This document shows, piece by piece, positions 11,341 through 22,570 of a DNA stretch of 64,000 nt; the stretch's first letter is position 1; every line of letters begins with the position of its first letter. The translations under genes and the position numbers were made by a program. Source of the DNA: Terebella lapidaria (Eukaryota > Annelida > Polychaeta > Terebellida > Terebellidae); the NCBI GenBank assembly GCA_949152475.1, contig OX424555.1:98737515-98801514 (forward strand). The letters run 5' to 3'. The notes beneath the pieces are model-generated. The model was not told where the DNA came from. It did not search any database and worked only from the letters and a program-made list of their open reading frames with translations.

Positions 11341-12900
11341 GTTTGAGAAGAACAATGCCACCCACACCGTTTCCTACACTGTAACACACGTATATGACAT
11401 TCGACAGTCAATAGTTCCTGTACAGTGGGCTAATTACTAGTCTCCAACATAACCAAACTTGTTGAAAGAGCACTCATCCCTTATTCTGAACACGTATCCA
11501 CTAAACAGGAATTCCCCCAACATTCATCTACAGTTATAAACGTGTTAAACTTGACATTACCAAAGGTTTAGTTTGACGAAATGTCGACGTGATGGTTTAC
11601 TTTTGACAGTGTAACATTAGATGAGCCTGTGAGGTTTTATGAGGACCCCACCCCTCGGAATGTCCCGGCGTGAAGAAGCGTCGATATATGGTGTCCTCGA
11701 ATCCACATGACCATCAACCACAACAACTCGGAACAACAATTATAACGATAAATGACAAATACAACAATAATAACGAATACTGTTATAATAACTGATCACA
11801 ATGTGACAAAATGATATAGTTAGTTGTTGATAACTCATAGTGACGGGGTGCTTAGTTGGCAATGCCATTTCGCTTGGACCGGACAGAGGGATTACAGTGG
11901 CATTGTCATCTCGTGTACATTGCAGATAGAAGTGTCACATACAACCGACGGCAAGTCCGTATCACGAAGATGACTTTCTACAATGGCCGACTTTGCACAT
12001 TGGCTCTTCTAAAGAAACAGGCGTCGGCTGTTAGAGAGACAACCCAAAGGCCTTGATCGCGATCGAGCTGACCTGGCCTACGATGAATTTGAAGGCTTCT
12101 ATAATATGCTGGAGAGAGTGATTTCAAAGCTGGATATTCACAACGAATACGTCTATATCTTCAACAGACTTCGTTGAAAGGAGTCCGTTCTCTTTTAGAA
12201 GAGAGCCAAACATATGCACAAAAGCAAATCATAGGTATGTGGATAATAAACGACTTTGCTGTCTGTGATCCAGTGCTGTCTCCTCAGCAACTGCGGTGCT
12301 GATAGTCATAGACCAGTCCTACTCATCATGGAAAACCATGTGAGCCACGTGTCGCTGCAGGTTGTCGACATAGTCAATTAGATTGAAATCACGCGCTTGT
12401 CTCCACACTCTATACGCCTCATCCAACCACTGTATACATCATACCTCAACAGGTTGAATGACAGGTCAAAAGAATCGCCTTAAGGTTAGGCTATGCAGGC
12501 ATGAAGAATATGTCCAAACACATTGTCCTCCAGTACGCTACATCTACAACCTCACGCTCAGCGATCACAGATGGATTTGGTATATTCCCCTTCCGCCAGG
12601 ATGCGGTTACTGCACAGCAGTGACGTACAGCCGAGGCAGCTCCATTGGCGAAAAATGTCTTACCTGTGGTTTTTATTTGGGATTATTCGCCCAACACATT
12701 TGGGATATGATGGCTCACACCTGAAACAACGCCACGAACTCAGCGAGCCTGGAGGACAAAATCAAGGGGTACCTATGATTAAAGGCAAGGATCTGGAGAC
12801 ATCAGATTCTGAGCCAGGTATAGCTCATGTGTATTTCGTCCATACTAATTGTTGTCCACGGTAAATATTGTGTTTTTGACAATTGATCGGCTTACATCTG
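11341..12900. other. Unassigned sequence with weak plus-strand ORFs
   Basis: Frames at 11856-12056, about 12060-12175 (containing DRADLAYDEFEGFYNMLERV in one frame) and 12458-12864 look slightly gene-like but are short, overlapping and interrupted. No family is recognised. They may be remains of one old plus-strand coding region, possibly from a mobile element. Confidence 0.25.
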
Positions 12901-13260
12901 GTACGATGTGCCTTGTCAGTGGCATGAGTGCGATCCCTGTCTCACCTGGTATCACGCTCATTGCCTGCCAAGAAGAGAAAGAAACGCAGCAGCATCTGTC
13001 ACATGGGGCGATTTGAAGTGGCTCTTTAACGGGTGCTTGAATGAGGAATAGAAACTGTTGTGATGTTCAAACTTGTACAATTGTTTTGTTTTCTTTCCAA
13101 TGCTGCCACATATATGGCATGTGTGTCGTGTGGTTGTCTCTCTGTATAGCTGTCAAACACACATTTGGTGCGCAATCACTGGTATTCTCGCTTTTTAGAA
13201 GCCATATTTTATCGAGCTGGGTCATGCTGTTTTCACGAATCCTACTGGTGTCGTTTTAAT

Positions 13261-13800
13261 ACAGTTGAATAACTCGATTATTACGGCTTGTCGAATTTCA
13301 CTTGACTGCGATTAATTGAAATGTCGGGCACCATTTTACTCTTGATAAACTCGCCAGAATCTTCAGTATGTAAGTTGACACGTAAGAGTCTGCATCCGTA
13401 TAATGTGGATGATAAGTATCCTTTATATTGTCTGATAGCAATGCGCTTTGCTGTTCATTATGAATCTACGCCTGGGGTCAAACGACGGACATGTAATTGA
13501 AACAGCTAAAAAATAATATAGTGAACGCACTATAGTATATCTTGTAATTAGTTTTTTTTGTTCAACAAATATCATACATGTAGCAGCTGTGCTGTTGTGT
13601 CAGAAATTCTCGTGGCATGTTTACGTTATCCTCAAACGTTTGTGTATTCCAGAATGTTTTGTGAAACAAGCGTGAGTTTTCGCCGTCATGAGTCTGCTAT
13701 GATAATGAATGTATCGTCGTCACAAGTTTACATGTTTTTCTTACCACTAACGCGTGCCATTTTTTACTTTGCTATTTTGTTTGGATATACTTAACTGATT
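13261..13800 (+). repeat. Block P, partial copy III
   Basis: Colinear with 17985-18530 and 37675-39110. Shared landmarks in order: gaataactcgattattacgg, tgcgattaattgaa, tcagtatgtaagt.gacacg, taagagtct, tgatagcaatgcg, ctgctat.ataatgaatgta. It carries an uninterrupted site at 13433-13435, where copy II has an 814-bp insertion. Confidence 0.7.
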
Positions 13801-14689
13801 GAGGTGTGCTCATCATCGCAATAATCAAATACTGGTGGATTATTTGAATTTCTGGTAATTTCAAGGTTTTACAGCACATGAGTTCCTAGACATTCATGAT
13901 ACAAGTTATCAAGTTATGTCTCCAAAGATTTACACAATTTACACAAGATTATGCAGTGCAGAGCGGGTACTCGAAATCCACTTAAGTCAAGTTCAATAAA
14001 GCATGCATCCGAACTTTGTATATACTTACTAGTATATCATATTCTTACGCTATACTTATATTTTTTTTTCATCTGATGTCTATACATTGTCTGCAATTTA
14101 CATATAATCAAGACCTTGACCTCGACTTTATCACTCGAAGTTGTCTGAGATGAAATACACGGTAATATCACATAGACCCTTCATAAATGTCTTCCTATAT
14201 AAAAAATGTGATATACTTGTCATACATTATAAACTTCTATCCAAAACATAGTATCTGCAAACACAATTTCACCCATTTTGACCACTTTTTTGTAAAATCA
14301 AGTGCACTGAAAATCATATCCGTATCGTGAAACATGAAGTCTATCTGCAGTAGTGTACTATGCAAAGGTAATTTTTTAGTTTGACGTTATCTTGACGGCC
14401 AATCAGAAGCTGCATACAAATTGCGTACAAAGTGACAACCGTGCACAATTTTTGGTTAAGAATAATGGGATTGTAACGAGTAAACGAGTAATAAACGAGT
14501 CATGTAGTTCTGATTTCATGGCCGAATTATACATGCCAGGAGTGTGATTCTTACTGAGTTGTCTTCGATGTTGAATGAAAAGAAGTAAAACATCTTCGAA
14601 TCACATACTATCAATGGATTTCATCATGTATGTACGATCAAACGAGCATGTACGAAACGAACGATCCCGTCGTAACGTACGAGAACATG
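13801..14689. other. No gene seen
   Basis: AT-rich DNA with no recognised feature. Confidence 0.3.
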
Positions 14690-15000
14690 ATATTCGTGAA
14701 ATAAACATGGAAATAACAATACCCAAATATATAGTATCCGAGCAAACAAAACCAAATCCAGTATCTAATCTCAAAGTCCGGTGTCATGCAAAATCGAGAA
14801 AATTTAATGGAATTTCATGAACCCTCATATATGGCCATTGAGGGGTGAAATCAGGTGCCCCACACGTGGCACCCGTCATGAATTCCAGAACAATAACATG
14901 CAAACAGGTCTTGTTGCATACTTGTGACAGATTTTGTGTATTTATCAACCAGATTGTGATGAAAATATCCACAATCGCGGCGTAATCCAACTCGCACAGA
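14690..15000 (-). repeat. Dispersed repeat family B, copy 2
   Basis: Reverse-oriented relative of 17250-17610: gcaaaatcgagaaaa, tggccattgaggggtgaaat, ccccacacgtggcaccc, tgtatttatcaaccag. Confidence 0.65.
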
Positions 15001-15240
15001 TCGATAAAGGGCATTGAGTTCGTGTGTAATGAGTTCGTGTCTGATGATATTGAACAGGTATGAAACACAGGTAATCCGGACAGCACAGAAAGACAGTTAT
15101 AACGCTTGTGAAGAACAACACATCTTTTGAAACCATATAGCTTGAGGGTTATGAGGTACATTCTGGCTCATTATCCATAAGAAAGTAATGGTATGTTACC
15201 TAATTGACAATGGTTAGCAATGAATAAACTTTACATAAAC
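14930..15240 (+). repeat. Block P copy I, first segment
   Basis: Matches 34960-35310 and partly 18715-18870: gagttcgtgtctgatgat, gaacaggtatgaaacacagg, taatccggacagcac, ccatatagcttgagggttat, tgacaatggttagcaatgaa. In copy II the same segment precedes the second one in the same order. Confidence 0.7.
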
Positions 15241-15689
15241 GTCTTGTAAATATATTGTATTGTGCTATACCATCATGGGAAATAACATGCTGGATAATGG
15301 CTCAAACTTCCTCTTTGAGTGAACATACATGTACTTGTTATGGTCAATCAATCAAACCAAGGTGGTGATCAAGTCGATGGACGAGAGTAGTTATAGCTTT
15401 CAATGAACCCCGAAGTGAGAGCAGCTGGTTCATATTACCAACCGAATTAGATTGTGTGTTTCAGCTCATCTACTTCGCCATGTTTATACAGCTGTCCTCC
15501 AAGGTACCGAGCCCGAGAGGTATGACCATCCCTTCGATTTTGGGATACAGCTGATTCAATCGCAAGTAGAATTAAATGCTTTATCAATCAACAATCGCTT
15601 TGTATAACTTTCAGCCAGATTCGAAATTCTGTGCGGAAAACATCCTTATGGTGTGTTAATCTATCAATACATGTATGATACACAATTTA

Positions 15690-16351
15690 CCGTCTAGAAA
15701 GTGGTCCAACTTTTCTTTGGTAGCAATAATTAAAATGCTCGATGACGGCCAATGGCGAGAAGTGAATCTTTTAAGCTATAAGAAGGATGTAAGAGGCTCA
15801 ATCCCATCTCATAGTGATAAAGTCAAGCACACAAAAAGCGACAAAATATTGAACAATTTACAAGATGCCAGCCTATATTGCTGTCTGGAAGGTCACCAGC
15901 AATTACTACGCCTACCACATCAGGATACATGACATTCACATGGCATTATGTGAATAATCGATGATAAATAGATTAAATATCCGCTGTACAATGGCCCATT
16001 ATCTGCTAACTGAATTCGTTACACAATCGGGGATTCATTATCATGTCATAGACATGGTCACCTGTTTGACAGTGACGGTAATTTTCTGGGTGAAACAATA
16101 TTTTATGGCGAAATATTTATCCACACAAACACGAAGACATCGTACATCTTTCAACCCAACAACCATGTGCATCCTGTTATCTCCTGTAAAGAGAGTCTCC
16201 TGTCTTTCCATTCCTTTAACGATAATGATAGGAGATAATTGGCACTCATCTTGTAAATAGCCTTATGTAACGACAGCGGAGACGTTATGGCACAGCGCTG
16301 TGTTTACTATGCTGTTTTACTTGTAGACGTGGTCAGTCACGGTAATCACTT
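15690..16351 (+). repeat. Block P copy I, second segment
   Basis: About 94-95 % identical by eye to 36262-36926. It contains a 99-codon frame (15961-16260) also open in the other copy (36536-36835). The differences between the two frames are mostly amino-acid changing, so I do not call it a gene. Homology stops at aatcactt (16351), exactly where the Penelope-like fragment begins. Confidence 0.75.
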
Positions 16352-16970
16352 TGTAGTTAAATATAATACCGCTTATTTTGTCATGGGCGACTCTGATGCC
16401 CCATACAAATATACTGAAATGGTTAATTTTCTGTTTGATTATATTTTTGTGGAATTTGGTGGTCGAATATTTCAACAAACTATTGGTATTCCCATGGGTA
16501 CGAACTGTGCACCATTATTGGCAGACCTGAATTTATACTCAAATGAATCAGATTTTATCCAACATTTACAACGTGGAGGTTCTAAGAAACTAACATGTAA
16601 TTTCAATTTCACTTTCCGATACATAGATTATGTGTTGTCGCCAAATAATCCCAAGTTTTGTGATTATTTGGATGCCATATATCCTAAGGAGCTTGAAATT
16701 AAAGATACTACAGACTCCGTTAATTTTTCCAACTATCTAGACCTGAGGTTGGAGATTGATAATGATTCTAGCCTGTCAACTAGATTATATAACAAACGTG
16801 ATGATGCCAATTTTTCCATAGTCAATTTCCCTTTTCTAAGCAGCAACATTCCTATGTCACCGGTATATGGTGTGTTTGTTTCTCAACTTATACGCTATTC
16901 CAGAGCTAGTTGCAAATATGAGGACTTTGTCTATCGAAGTGCCCAGCTAGTCTCTGAACTGCTGTATGTG
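16352..16970 (+). pseudogene. 5'-truncated Penelope-like reverse transcriptase
   Basis: The open frame 16287-16997 enters element sequence at about 16352 (VVKYNTAYFV) and runs through DYIFVEFGGRIFQQ, the GIPMGTNCAPLLADL box, FTFRYIDYVLS, ELEIKDTTDSVNFSNYLDLR and SPVYGVFVSQLIRYSRA. This is the palm-to-thumb part of a Penelope-type RT, alignable residue by residue with 19660-21102. The catalytic YxDD box reads YIDY: the second aspartate codon is TAT (16629-16631), so the enzyme would be inactive. The 5' part (fingers) is absent and the 3' end stops abruptly at 16970, where a small TIR-bearing unit starts. The first about 20 codons of the open frame belong to the neighbouring repeat, not to the element. 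Confidence 0.8.
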
Positions 16971-17228
16971 GCCCAAGTATCGTACACTGCTCCTTAATAC
17001 TACTCGTCCACTAAAAACATACCATTTAATCCGTCTCTCACCTTTTTAATCCTTATTGAATATAGAAGAAGGCGCAGGATATGATACTTGGGTCGGCCCA
17101 AGTACCGTACACTGCTCCCTAATACTACTCGTCCACTGAAAACATACCATTAAATCCGTCTCGCACCTTCTTAATCCTTATTGAATATAGAGGAAGGCGC
17201 AGGTTTTGATACTTGGACCCTTGGGTCG
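16971..17228. repeat. Tandem pair of a 125-bp unit with inverted ends
   Basis: Unit 1 (16971-17095) and unit 2 (17096 to about 17220) are over 90 % identical. Each begins gcccaagta(t/c)cgta, and its end contains gatacttgg(g), giving about 10-bp inverted termini (cccaagtatc / gatacttggg). It lies directly at the 3' break of the Penelope-like fragment. Confidence 0.75.
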
Positions 17229-17249
17229 GATATGTTATACCAAGACTTA

Positions 17250-17610
17250 TAGCTGCGTTTAAGAAATTTATGGACGCCATCATGATCTGGTTGATAAATA
17301 CACCAAATCCATGTCTGCCATGCAACTAGATCTATTTTCATGTTAATTTTGGGGGATTCATGACGGGTGCCACTTGTGGGGCAGGAAATGCTCACTCTTT
17401 CCGGAACACCTGATTTCACCTCCTAGTGGCCATTTCGGGGGGTTCATGAGTTTCTCTGCCATTTTTGTTGACAGAACACCTGATTTCACCTCCTAGTGGT
17501 CATTTTGGGGGGTTCATGAGTTTTTCTGTCATTTTTGTCCCCGGACTATGAGATTGGATATAACGGACCCTGTTTTGTTTGCTCGGAATACTTAATACTG
17601 GGTATCGATT
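17250..17610 (+). repeat. Dispersed repeat family B, copy 3 (longest)
   Basis: Contains tgataaatacaccaaatcca, caggaaatgctcactctttc, cggaacacctgatttcacct, an internal 70-bp tandem duplication (acctgatttcacctcctagt at about 17408 and 17468), gtttctctgccatttttgt, and ggactatgagattggata followed by ggaccctgttttgtttgctc. Other copies: 4788-5060, 14690-15000, 21395-21500 and 34675-34840. Confidence 0.75.
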
Positions 17611-17739
17611 CCACATCTATGAGCACTTTGGTAACATGGTGATTCCAGTAATCATTATGATAGATTCAACTCCAATGACTTAATCATATCATTGTATTGT
17701 GATGTGATATGATTAGAGTGTTGGTGTTTTCTTTGTTTT

Positions 17740-18870
17740 GATTTTAAAGGCTGTGCGTATTCGCCGGTTCAATTTTTTCGCAATCCTCTCTAAATCTTGG
17801 TTTATTGTACCATTGCTGAAATGTAGAGTATAAGTCCTTTTCATTATCCATGGAATGACTAATGTATAATCCACAGAAAAAATCTCTACCATTGGGAGAT
17901 ATGTATACAGCAGCCATAATCCATCGAGCCGGTGTGCTGGCATCACTAATCCTTTTGGTGGCGCTTTGATACAGCTGAATAACTCAGTTATTACAGCTAG
18001 TCGAATTCTCGAGTATGTGAGCGGACACTGAAAATTGTACATCTGTATAAAATGGTAATGAATGTCCTTTACATTGTTTGATAGCAATTTGATATATTGC
18101 CCATTATGAATCTACGCCATACCGAGGCGCGGGGTCAAATAACCTACAGCACCATGCACAGGTAATTGAAACCAAAAATAGGAATAAACGGATAAACTAT
18201 AGTTAGAATATCTAGTAATATTCTATATATTAATAATATCTAGGTAATAGATTGATACTTACATCTAGTTTTACTAGAATTGATTCAACATTACCACAGC
18301 AAACATGAATTGTGCTAATGTGTCAGGAAATCATGTGACTAGACGAACATTTATCACTTGTACAAAATATACTACTGTCAATTGAAAGCAAAGAATGCAG
18401 AGAGAATGCAGGGAAAGAAAACGTGGTCCTACATATTCCATGGCCGTGTATATTCCTGAATGTTTTATAGACCGAACGTGACTGCTATATGCCAATTTTG
18501 CTATAATGAATGTAGCGACGTCATGAGTACACGATATACGTGTACAAGATGGAATTAATATGAAACTGCAAGTGCAAGACAAATGGAGGAAGCAATCTTG
18601 AAATGAACTTGCAAAGACGGGTGCCTTCAGGTGTAAATATGATATCCGATAAATCCACATACAGCCATGGACATAATCAACATAATGAAAAGAGTTTCTC
18701 CATCTCACATCAACTGACAAAGAGAAATAAGGAGTTCGTGTCTTCCGGATGATAAACAGGTATGAAACACAGGTAATCTTGACAGCAGAGCACTATTACA
18801 ATAGTACATATTCTGGGTCATTACCCATATCATAGTAATGAGGTATAAAGAATAATGTATAAATTCAATG
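17740..18870 (+). repeat. Block P copy I, third segment
   Basis: Colinear with 37440-39180: cggttcaattttttcgcaat, tctaccattgggagatat, catcgagccgg.gtgctggc, gatagcaat, taccgaggcg.gggtcaaat, gacaaatgga.gaagcaat. The uninterrupted sequence at 18069-18071 is an empty site for the insertion at 37834-38647. The 18720-18850 part also matches the first segment (ggtatgaaacacaggtaat). Confidence 0.75.
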
Positions 18871-19439
18871 AGGTACCTGCTGATGCCATGTGCTTTTGGG
18901 GCTCTAAAACAGTCTATCATGCTCAAGAAGTACAAAAAACGTCATGTCTATTGTGTGCATTATGCAAAAACAAACAAAATTTTAATGTAACATTATAACG
19001 TTTTTGTATGTATTTGGCACAGTAGATTAACCAAATACTGCATTGTACTGGGATATATTTCGCACGGGTCTTTCCACGAAGCACGAGTTTACGAGTGCTC
19101 CGCGGAAGGACCAATTGAGGAATAAAACAAAACAATAACGTTTTTCAGCACAAGAGACAATGAGTGACGTCACAATGAGCGACGTCAAAGCAAAAATTAC
19201 ATTGAATAAAATGAGAACACACTGATGAGACATATAATAATATGGTTTATCTATACCCGGATTACATGGTGGCGATCCTGGTCAAAACAAGTTTATTTTG
19301 CAGGCAATTCTAACAAATCTCTACATTATTCCTATTCTTAGATGGTAAATGATTAGATTCAAATGATCATCAAAATTTGGCTCTATCGGTGGTAATGAAT
19401 TGATACTTACATTCGAGGAAATAAACGTTACAGGCTTGA
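18871..19439. other. Unassigned; includes a 15-bp direct repeat with CRE-like cores
   Basis: No gene seen. At 19158-19187 two 15-bp tandem copies read caatgagtgacgtca and caatgagcgacgtca. The first contains the CRE palindrome tgacgtca. With no adjacent gene this is only a curiosity. Confidence 0.35.
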
Positions 19440-19658
19440 GCTGGGTGTGATGAAGGAGGCTTCAAACGTGGTCACCGTCGAACACATGCTGAAGAAAGCA
19501 TACAAACACACCATCATTCTTCGAAAGCACTGCGAGAACTAAAATCTGTGGCAGAAGTCCTGGAGGAAAAAGTGCTCAGACCTACGAGAATTGGGGGTAA
19601 TCGGTGGGTGCCACACATTCTGACAGCTGTCAAACATTTGCTCTCAAGCTACATGATC
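19440..19658 (+). pseudogene. hAT transposase relic, middle segment (ZNF862/KIAA1586-like)
   Basis: In one frame the translation gives THAEESIQTHHHSSKALREL, then KSVAEVLEEKVLRPTRIGGN, then RWVPHILTAVKHLLSSYMII. This matches the region around the RW(V)xH motif of hAT-superfamily transposases of the ZNF862/KIAA1586-like type (family knowledge). It breaks off at about 19660, where Penelope-like sequence begins. The C-terminal dimerisation part of the same kind of protein resumes beyond the insertion at 21780-22342. I infer one hAT copy split by later insertions, although some of the intervening hAT sequence is also missing. Confidence 0.65.
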
Positions 19659-19659
19659 A

Positions 19660-21102
19660 TTGTTACACACTGTCATGAACAACAACCCAAAATCAGTACT
19701 GGGAGATCCTGATGTTCATGAATATTTGCAAAGTTTACATGAGAAATTTGTCATGATACCAGCAGACAAGGCATCTAACAACATTGTTTTTGTTTGCAAG
19801 AAAAATGTTTATCAATGCCTCATTGATGAATTAGGTATTTTTGGCACATACAGCAACCCAACATATACATCTGTACTATTATCTAAAAAGGAAGTGCTGG
19901 ACAACCATAAATCTGTCCTGGTGTCTAATAATATCAACATCAGTCAGAAGGAAATGGAACTTCCTAGTTTATATTGGATACCTAAATTACATAAATGTCC
20001 ATACAAACAGCGTTATATTGCAGGATCTGCTGTATGTTCCACTAAACCCCTTTCATCACTCCTAACTAAACTGTTATCTGTGAAGGAAGGGCTCCAGAAA
20101 TACTGTGACATGGCTTATGCCAGAAATGGTATAAACCAAATGTGGATATTGAAGAACTCCAAAGAGTTAATACATAACCTTAAATCTAATTCATTTTCCA
20201 CTGTTAACAGCATTCGAACATATGACTTTTCCACACTGTACACTACTATCCCTCATACTAAGCTGAAAGCGAGGTTGAAGGATATTATTCAACAATCATT
20301 TTCGCACAAGAATGGCAAAAGACAGTATAAATATCTTGTGGTTAATCACAATTCAGTTTATTTTGTTAAAGAACACACTGACTGTGCTACTAAATATGAT
20401 GAACATGATATCGTTAGTATGCTGGAATTTCTTATTGACAACATATTTGTTGAATTTGGTGGTGTTACTTTCCAACAAACGGTTGGTATCCCTATGGGTA
20501 CCAATTGTGCACCACTATTAGCGGACTTCTTCCTATACTCATATGAAGCTGAGTTCATCCAAAATCTTATGAAACGGGGAGATAAACGATTGGCCAGTTC
20601 GTTCAATTTTACCTACAGGTATATTGATAATGTCATATCCTTGAATAACCCTAGATTTGGTGAATACCTACATCAGATATATCCAGACGAACTGGAAATC
20701 AAAGAAACAACTGATTCTCCAGTGTCAGCTTCTTATCTTGACATTTATCCCGAAATTGACCATAAAGGCAAATTGTGTATAAGGTTATATGACAAACGTG
20801 ACGATTTTGATTTTCCCATCATGCTCATCATCAACTTTCCTGTCTTGAGCAGTAATATCCCAGCATCACCAGTCTATGGCGTCTACGTGTCCCAGTTAAT
20901 TCGTTTTGCTAGAGCATGTTAATCATACCAGGAATTCATAGTTAGAGCACAGGTTCTGACTACCAAATTGCTCAAACAAGGATACCAAATGCCTAGGCTG
21001 AGGTCGACATTCAAGAAGTTTTATGGTCGTCACTATGATCTGGTTGAAGGTTGCGCCAAGCCTGTCACACATATGATGGAAGATATCATCCCATCCTTAT
21101 AG
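19660..21102 (+). pseudogene. Penelope-like element reverse transcriptase, one internal stop
   Basis: This is the best-preserved RT in the window. Recognisable blocks in order: VMIPADKASNNIVFVCKK (about residue 31), WIPKLHKCPYKQRYIAGSAV, YDFSTLYTTIPHTKLK, VEFGGVTFQQTVGIPMGTNC, FNFTYRYIDNVIS, LEIKETTDSP and SPVYGVYVSQLIRFARAC. A TAA at 20920-20922 ends the frame, but the same frame continues with YQEFIVRAQVLTTKLLKQGY and KKFYGRHYDLVEGCAKPVTH to a second stop at 21100-21102, so the first stop is a nonsense mutation. The YxDD box reads YIDN: the second catalytic aspartate is AAT at 20629-20631. The frame begins without a convincing ATG inside the hAT junction, so the 5' end is truncated. No GIY-YIG endonuclease follows. 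Penelope-like assignment rests on the PKLHK, YTTIPH and GTNCAP blocks; a related endonuclease-lacking RT group is the alternative. Confidence 0.8.
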
Positions 21103-21129
21103 TTTTGTGCATATATTTCCGTCCCGATA

Positions 21130-21355
21130 TTAAAGTTATCAGATTTGATATAGCGCTCTTTTCAGCCGAAATAAATCCGCTTTCAAAGGCGCTTTACACT
21201 TTAACCCCAGTCTGAGTGATTGTGGAGATAGACACATTAGTGGTTAATGCCTTGCCTGAGGACACTAGTGAAATAACACAGCAGTCCAGCTCGAGACTCG
21301 AACCCATGATCTTTGGATTACGAGTCCGACGCCTTATCCACTGCGCCACTCACTC
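21130..21355 (-). mobile_element. tRNA-derived SINE
   Basis: On the minus strand the head carries an A box (tggcgcagtgg, within 21334-21348) and a B box (ggttcgagtct, 21294-21304) with a cloverleaf-like spacing and a CGT (Thr-type) anticodon loop (ctcgtaa). The T stem and acceptor stem do not pair properly, so it is not a working tRNA gene. The body runs about 220 bp and ends in gagcgctatatcaaatctga, a LINE-type tail. It sits immediately 3' of the Penelope-like element. Confidence 0.8.
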
Positions 21356-21359
21356 CATA

Positions 21360-21389
21360 CTGGCATATCTACACATGTAGATATGCCAG
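21360..21389. repeat. Perfect 13-bp stem-loop
   Basis: ctggcatatctac (21360-21372), loop acat, then gtagatatgccag (21377-21389). It adjoins the SINE head on one side and a family B fragment on the other. Confidence 0.9.
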
Positions 21390-21394
21390 TGTGG

Positions 21395-21500
21395 ATATCA
21401 CAGTGGGTGTCGCATGCGGGGCAGGAGATGCTCACTCTTCCGGAGCACCGAATCTCACACTCAGCTGGCCTGGTGTCTGTGATTTTCGCATGGCTTCGAC
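21395..21500 (+). repeat. Dispersed repeat family B, copy 4 (fragment)
   Basis: Contains gggtgtcgcatgcggggcag, gagatgctcactcttccgga and gcaccgaatctcac, matching 17360-17420. Confidence 0.6.
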
Positions 21501-21779
21501 TTTGATACCTTAGTATCTCTCGGATTTGATCTTGACTACTCACACTGATCTTGTAAAATTCGTCCATGGATTCGGTCTCGGAATATGAATTTGTCTGTTT
21601 GTCGGTATCAATTTCTACTTTTGAGCATGTATTACAAGCAAGGCCAGCAGATGCTAAAGCAGAAGTTCGAGGACGGACGTCACTCATGGTGAAGAAGATG
21701 AAAGATTTCCGAATCCTGCGGTTCATGTTTTTTTCTGAAAGACCTACTCACTGTCCTGACCTGTTTGAGTTTGACCATG

Positions 21780-22342
21780 CAGAAGGATGGGACTCACACA
21801 TGTAGATTTCCTGGATGCTTTGGAGACTGCTAAATTGCAACTAGTAAGTGCTTGGACTTGAACCCGGACCAGAGTACTCAGAATTTATCAGCTCTCTACA
21901 GGATGGATCATGCCAAGGCATCAAACTGACCAACTACGATGACAAACTTGAGTACAACTTCAAAAACCTGACTGACCTTTGACAATGAGGCAGATCAAAC
22001 CTTGCCAGTCCAGTTCTTTGCCTCGTTGAGATTGTACTCACTCTGCCAGTGTCATCATCATTTTGTGAGAGAGGATTCTCAGCTCTGAAACGAATAAAGA
22101 CTGATTGGAGATGTTCCTTATCGACTGAAATGCTCAATCACCTTCTGACTGTTGTGATGCATGGTCAAACGATAGAGGACTACGAAGCAGACCGAGCAGT
22201 CGAGCTGTGGTGGACCCAAAGTCAACGAGCAAGACGTCCGCAATTTTCTTCACCCTCATCTGTTCCTCTCAACAGTGAGAATAAAAATGAGGACTCATTA
22301 CTGCAGTTCCTGCTAAACAGTGAAGCTGATGAAGCTTAATGA
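21780..22342 (+). pseudogene. hAT transposase relic, C-terminal dimerisation domain
   Basis: The frame ending at 22339 contains SSFCERGFSALKRIKTDWRC, then LSTEMLNHLL, then EDYEADRAVELWWTQSQRAR. CERGFSxxKRIK is the hallmark of the hAT C-terminal dimerisation domain, and the WW near the end is also typical. Upstream, GPEYSEFISSLQDGSCQGIK appears in a different frame (about 21868-21930), so frameshifts are present. This is the probable 3' half of the hAT copy whose middle lies at 19440-19658. Confidence 0.75.
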
Positions 22343-22570
22343 ACACTTCACCAATAAGTTTCTGTTAGATTGCTAGATATTTGTCATTGATATTTGAGTG
22401 TTGAGCATTATCAATTGAAAGTGAGCACTTAATTAAGTATTTTACTGATTAACTTTTACCATTGTCTGAGTCTGTATAGATAACTCTATCTGATCATTCT
22501 GATGTCGAGTACAAGAATGAGGTGCAAACTGTTAAAGCTCAGTGACTGTGAATTTCATTGATGTATTTAC
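22343..22570. other. Spacer between hAT relic and DDE-like frame
   Basis: No gene seen. A possible acceptor-like tgcttgttag precedes the coding homology at about 22581, but it is weak. Confidence 0.3.

Noticed and set aside
14990..15100. Hammerhead ribozyme-like core (ctgatga ... gaaac) expected near Penelope-type elements
   Set aside because: The sequence between the two core boxes does not form stem II, and stem III is not evident.
15961..16260. 99-codon ORF conserved in both block P copies (also 36536-36835) as a real small gene
   Set aside because: By my count most differences between the two frames change amino acids, there is no domain or signal, and the surrounding DNA is equally similar. 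Preservation is explained by recent common origin.
21283..21352. Functional tRNA-Thr(CGT) gene
   Set aside because: A and B boxes and the anticodon loop are tRNA-like, but the T and acceptor stems do not pair and the sequence continues into a SINE body with a LINE tail.
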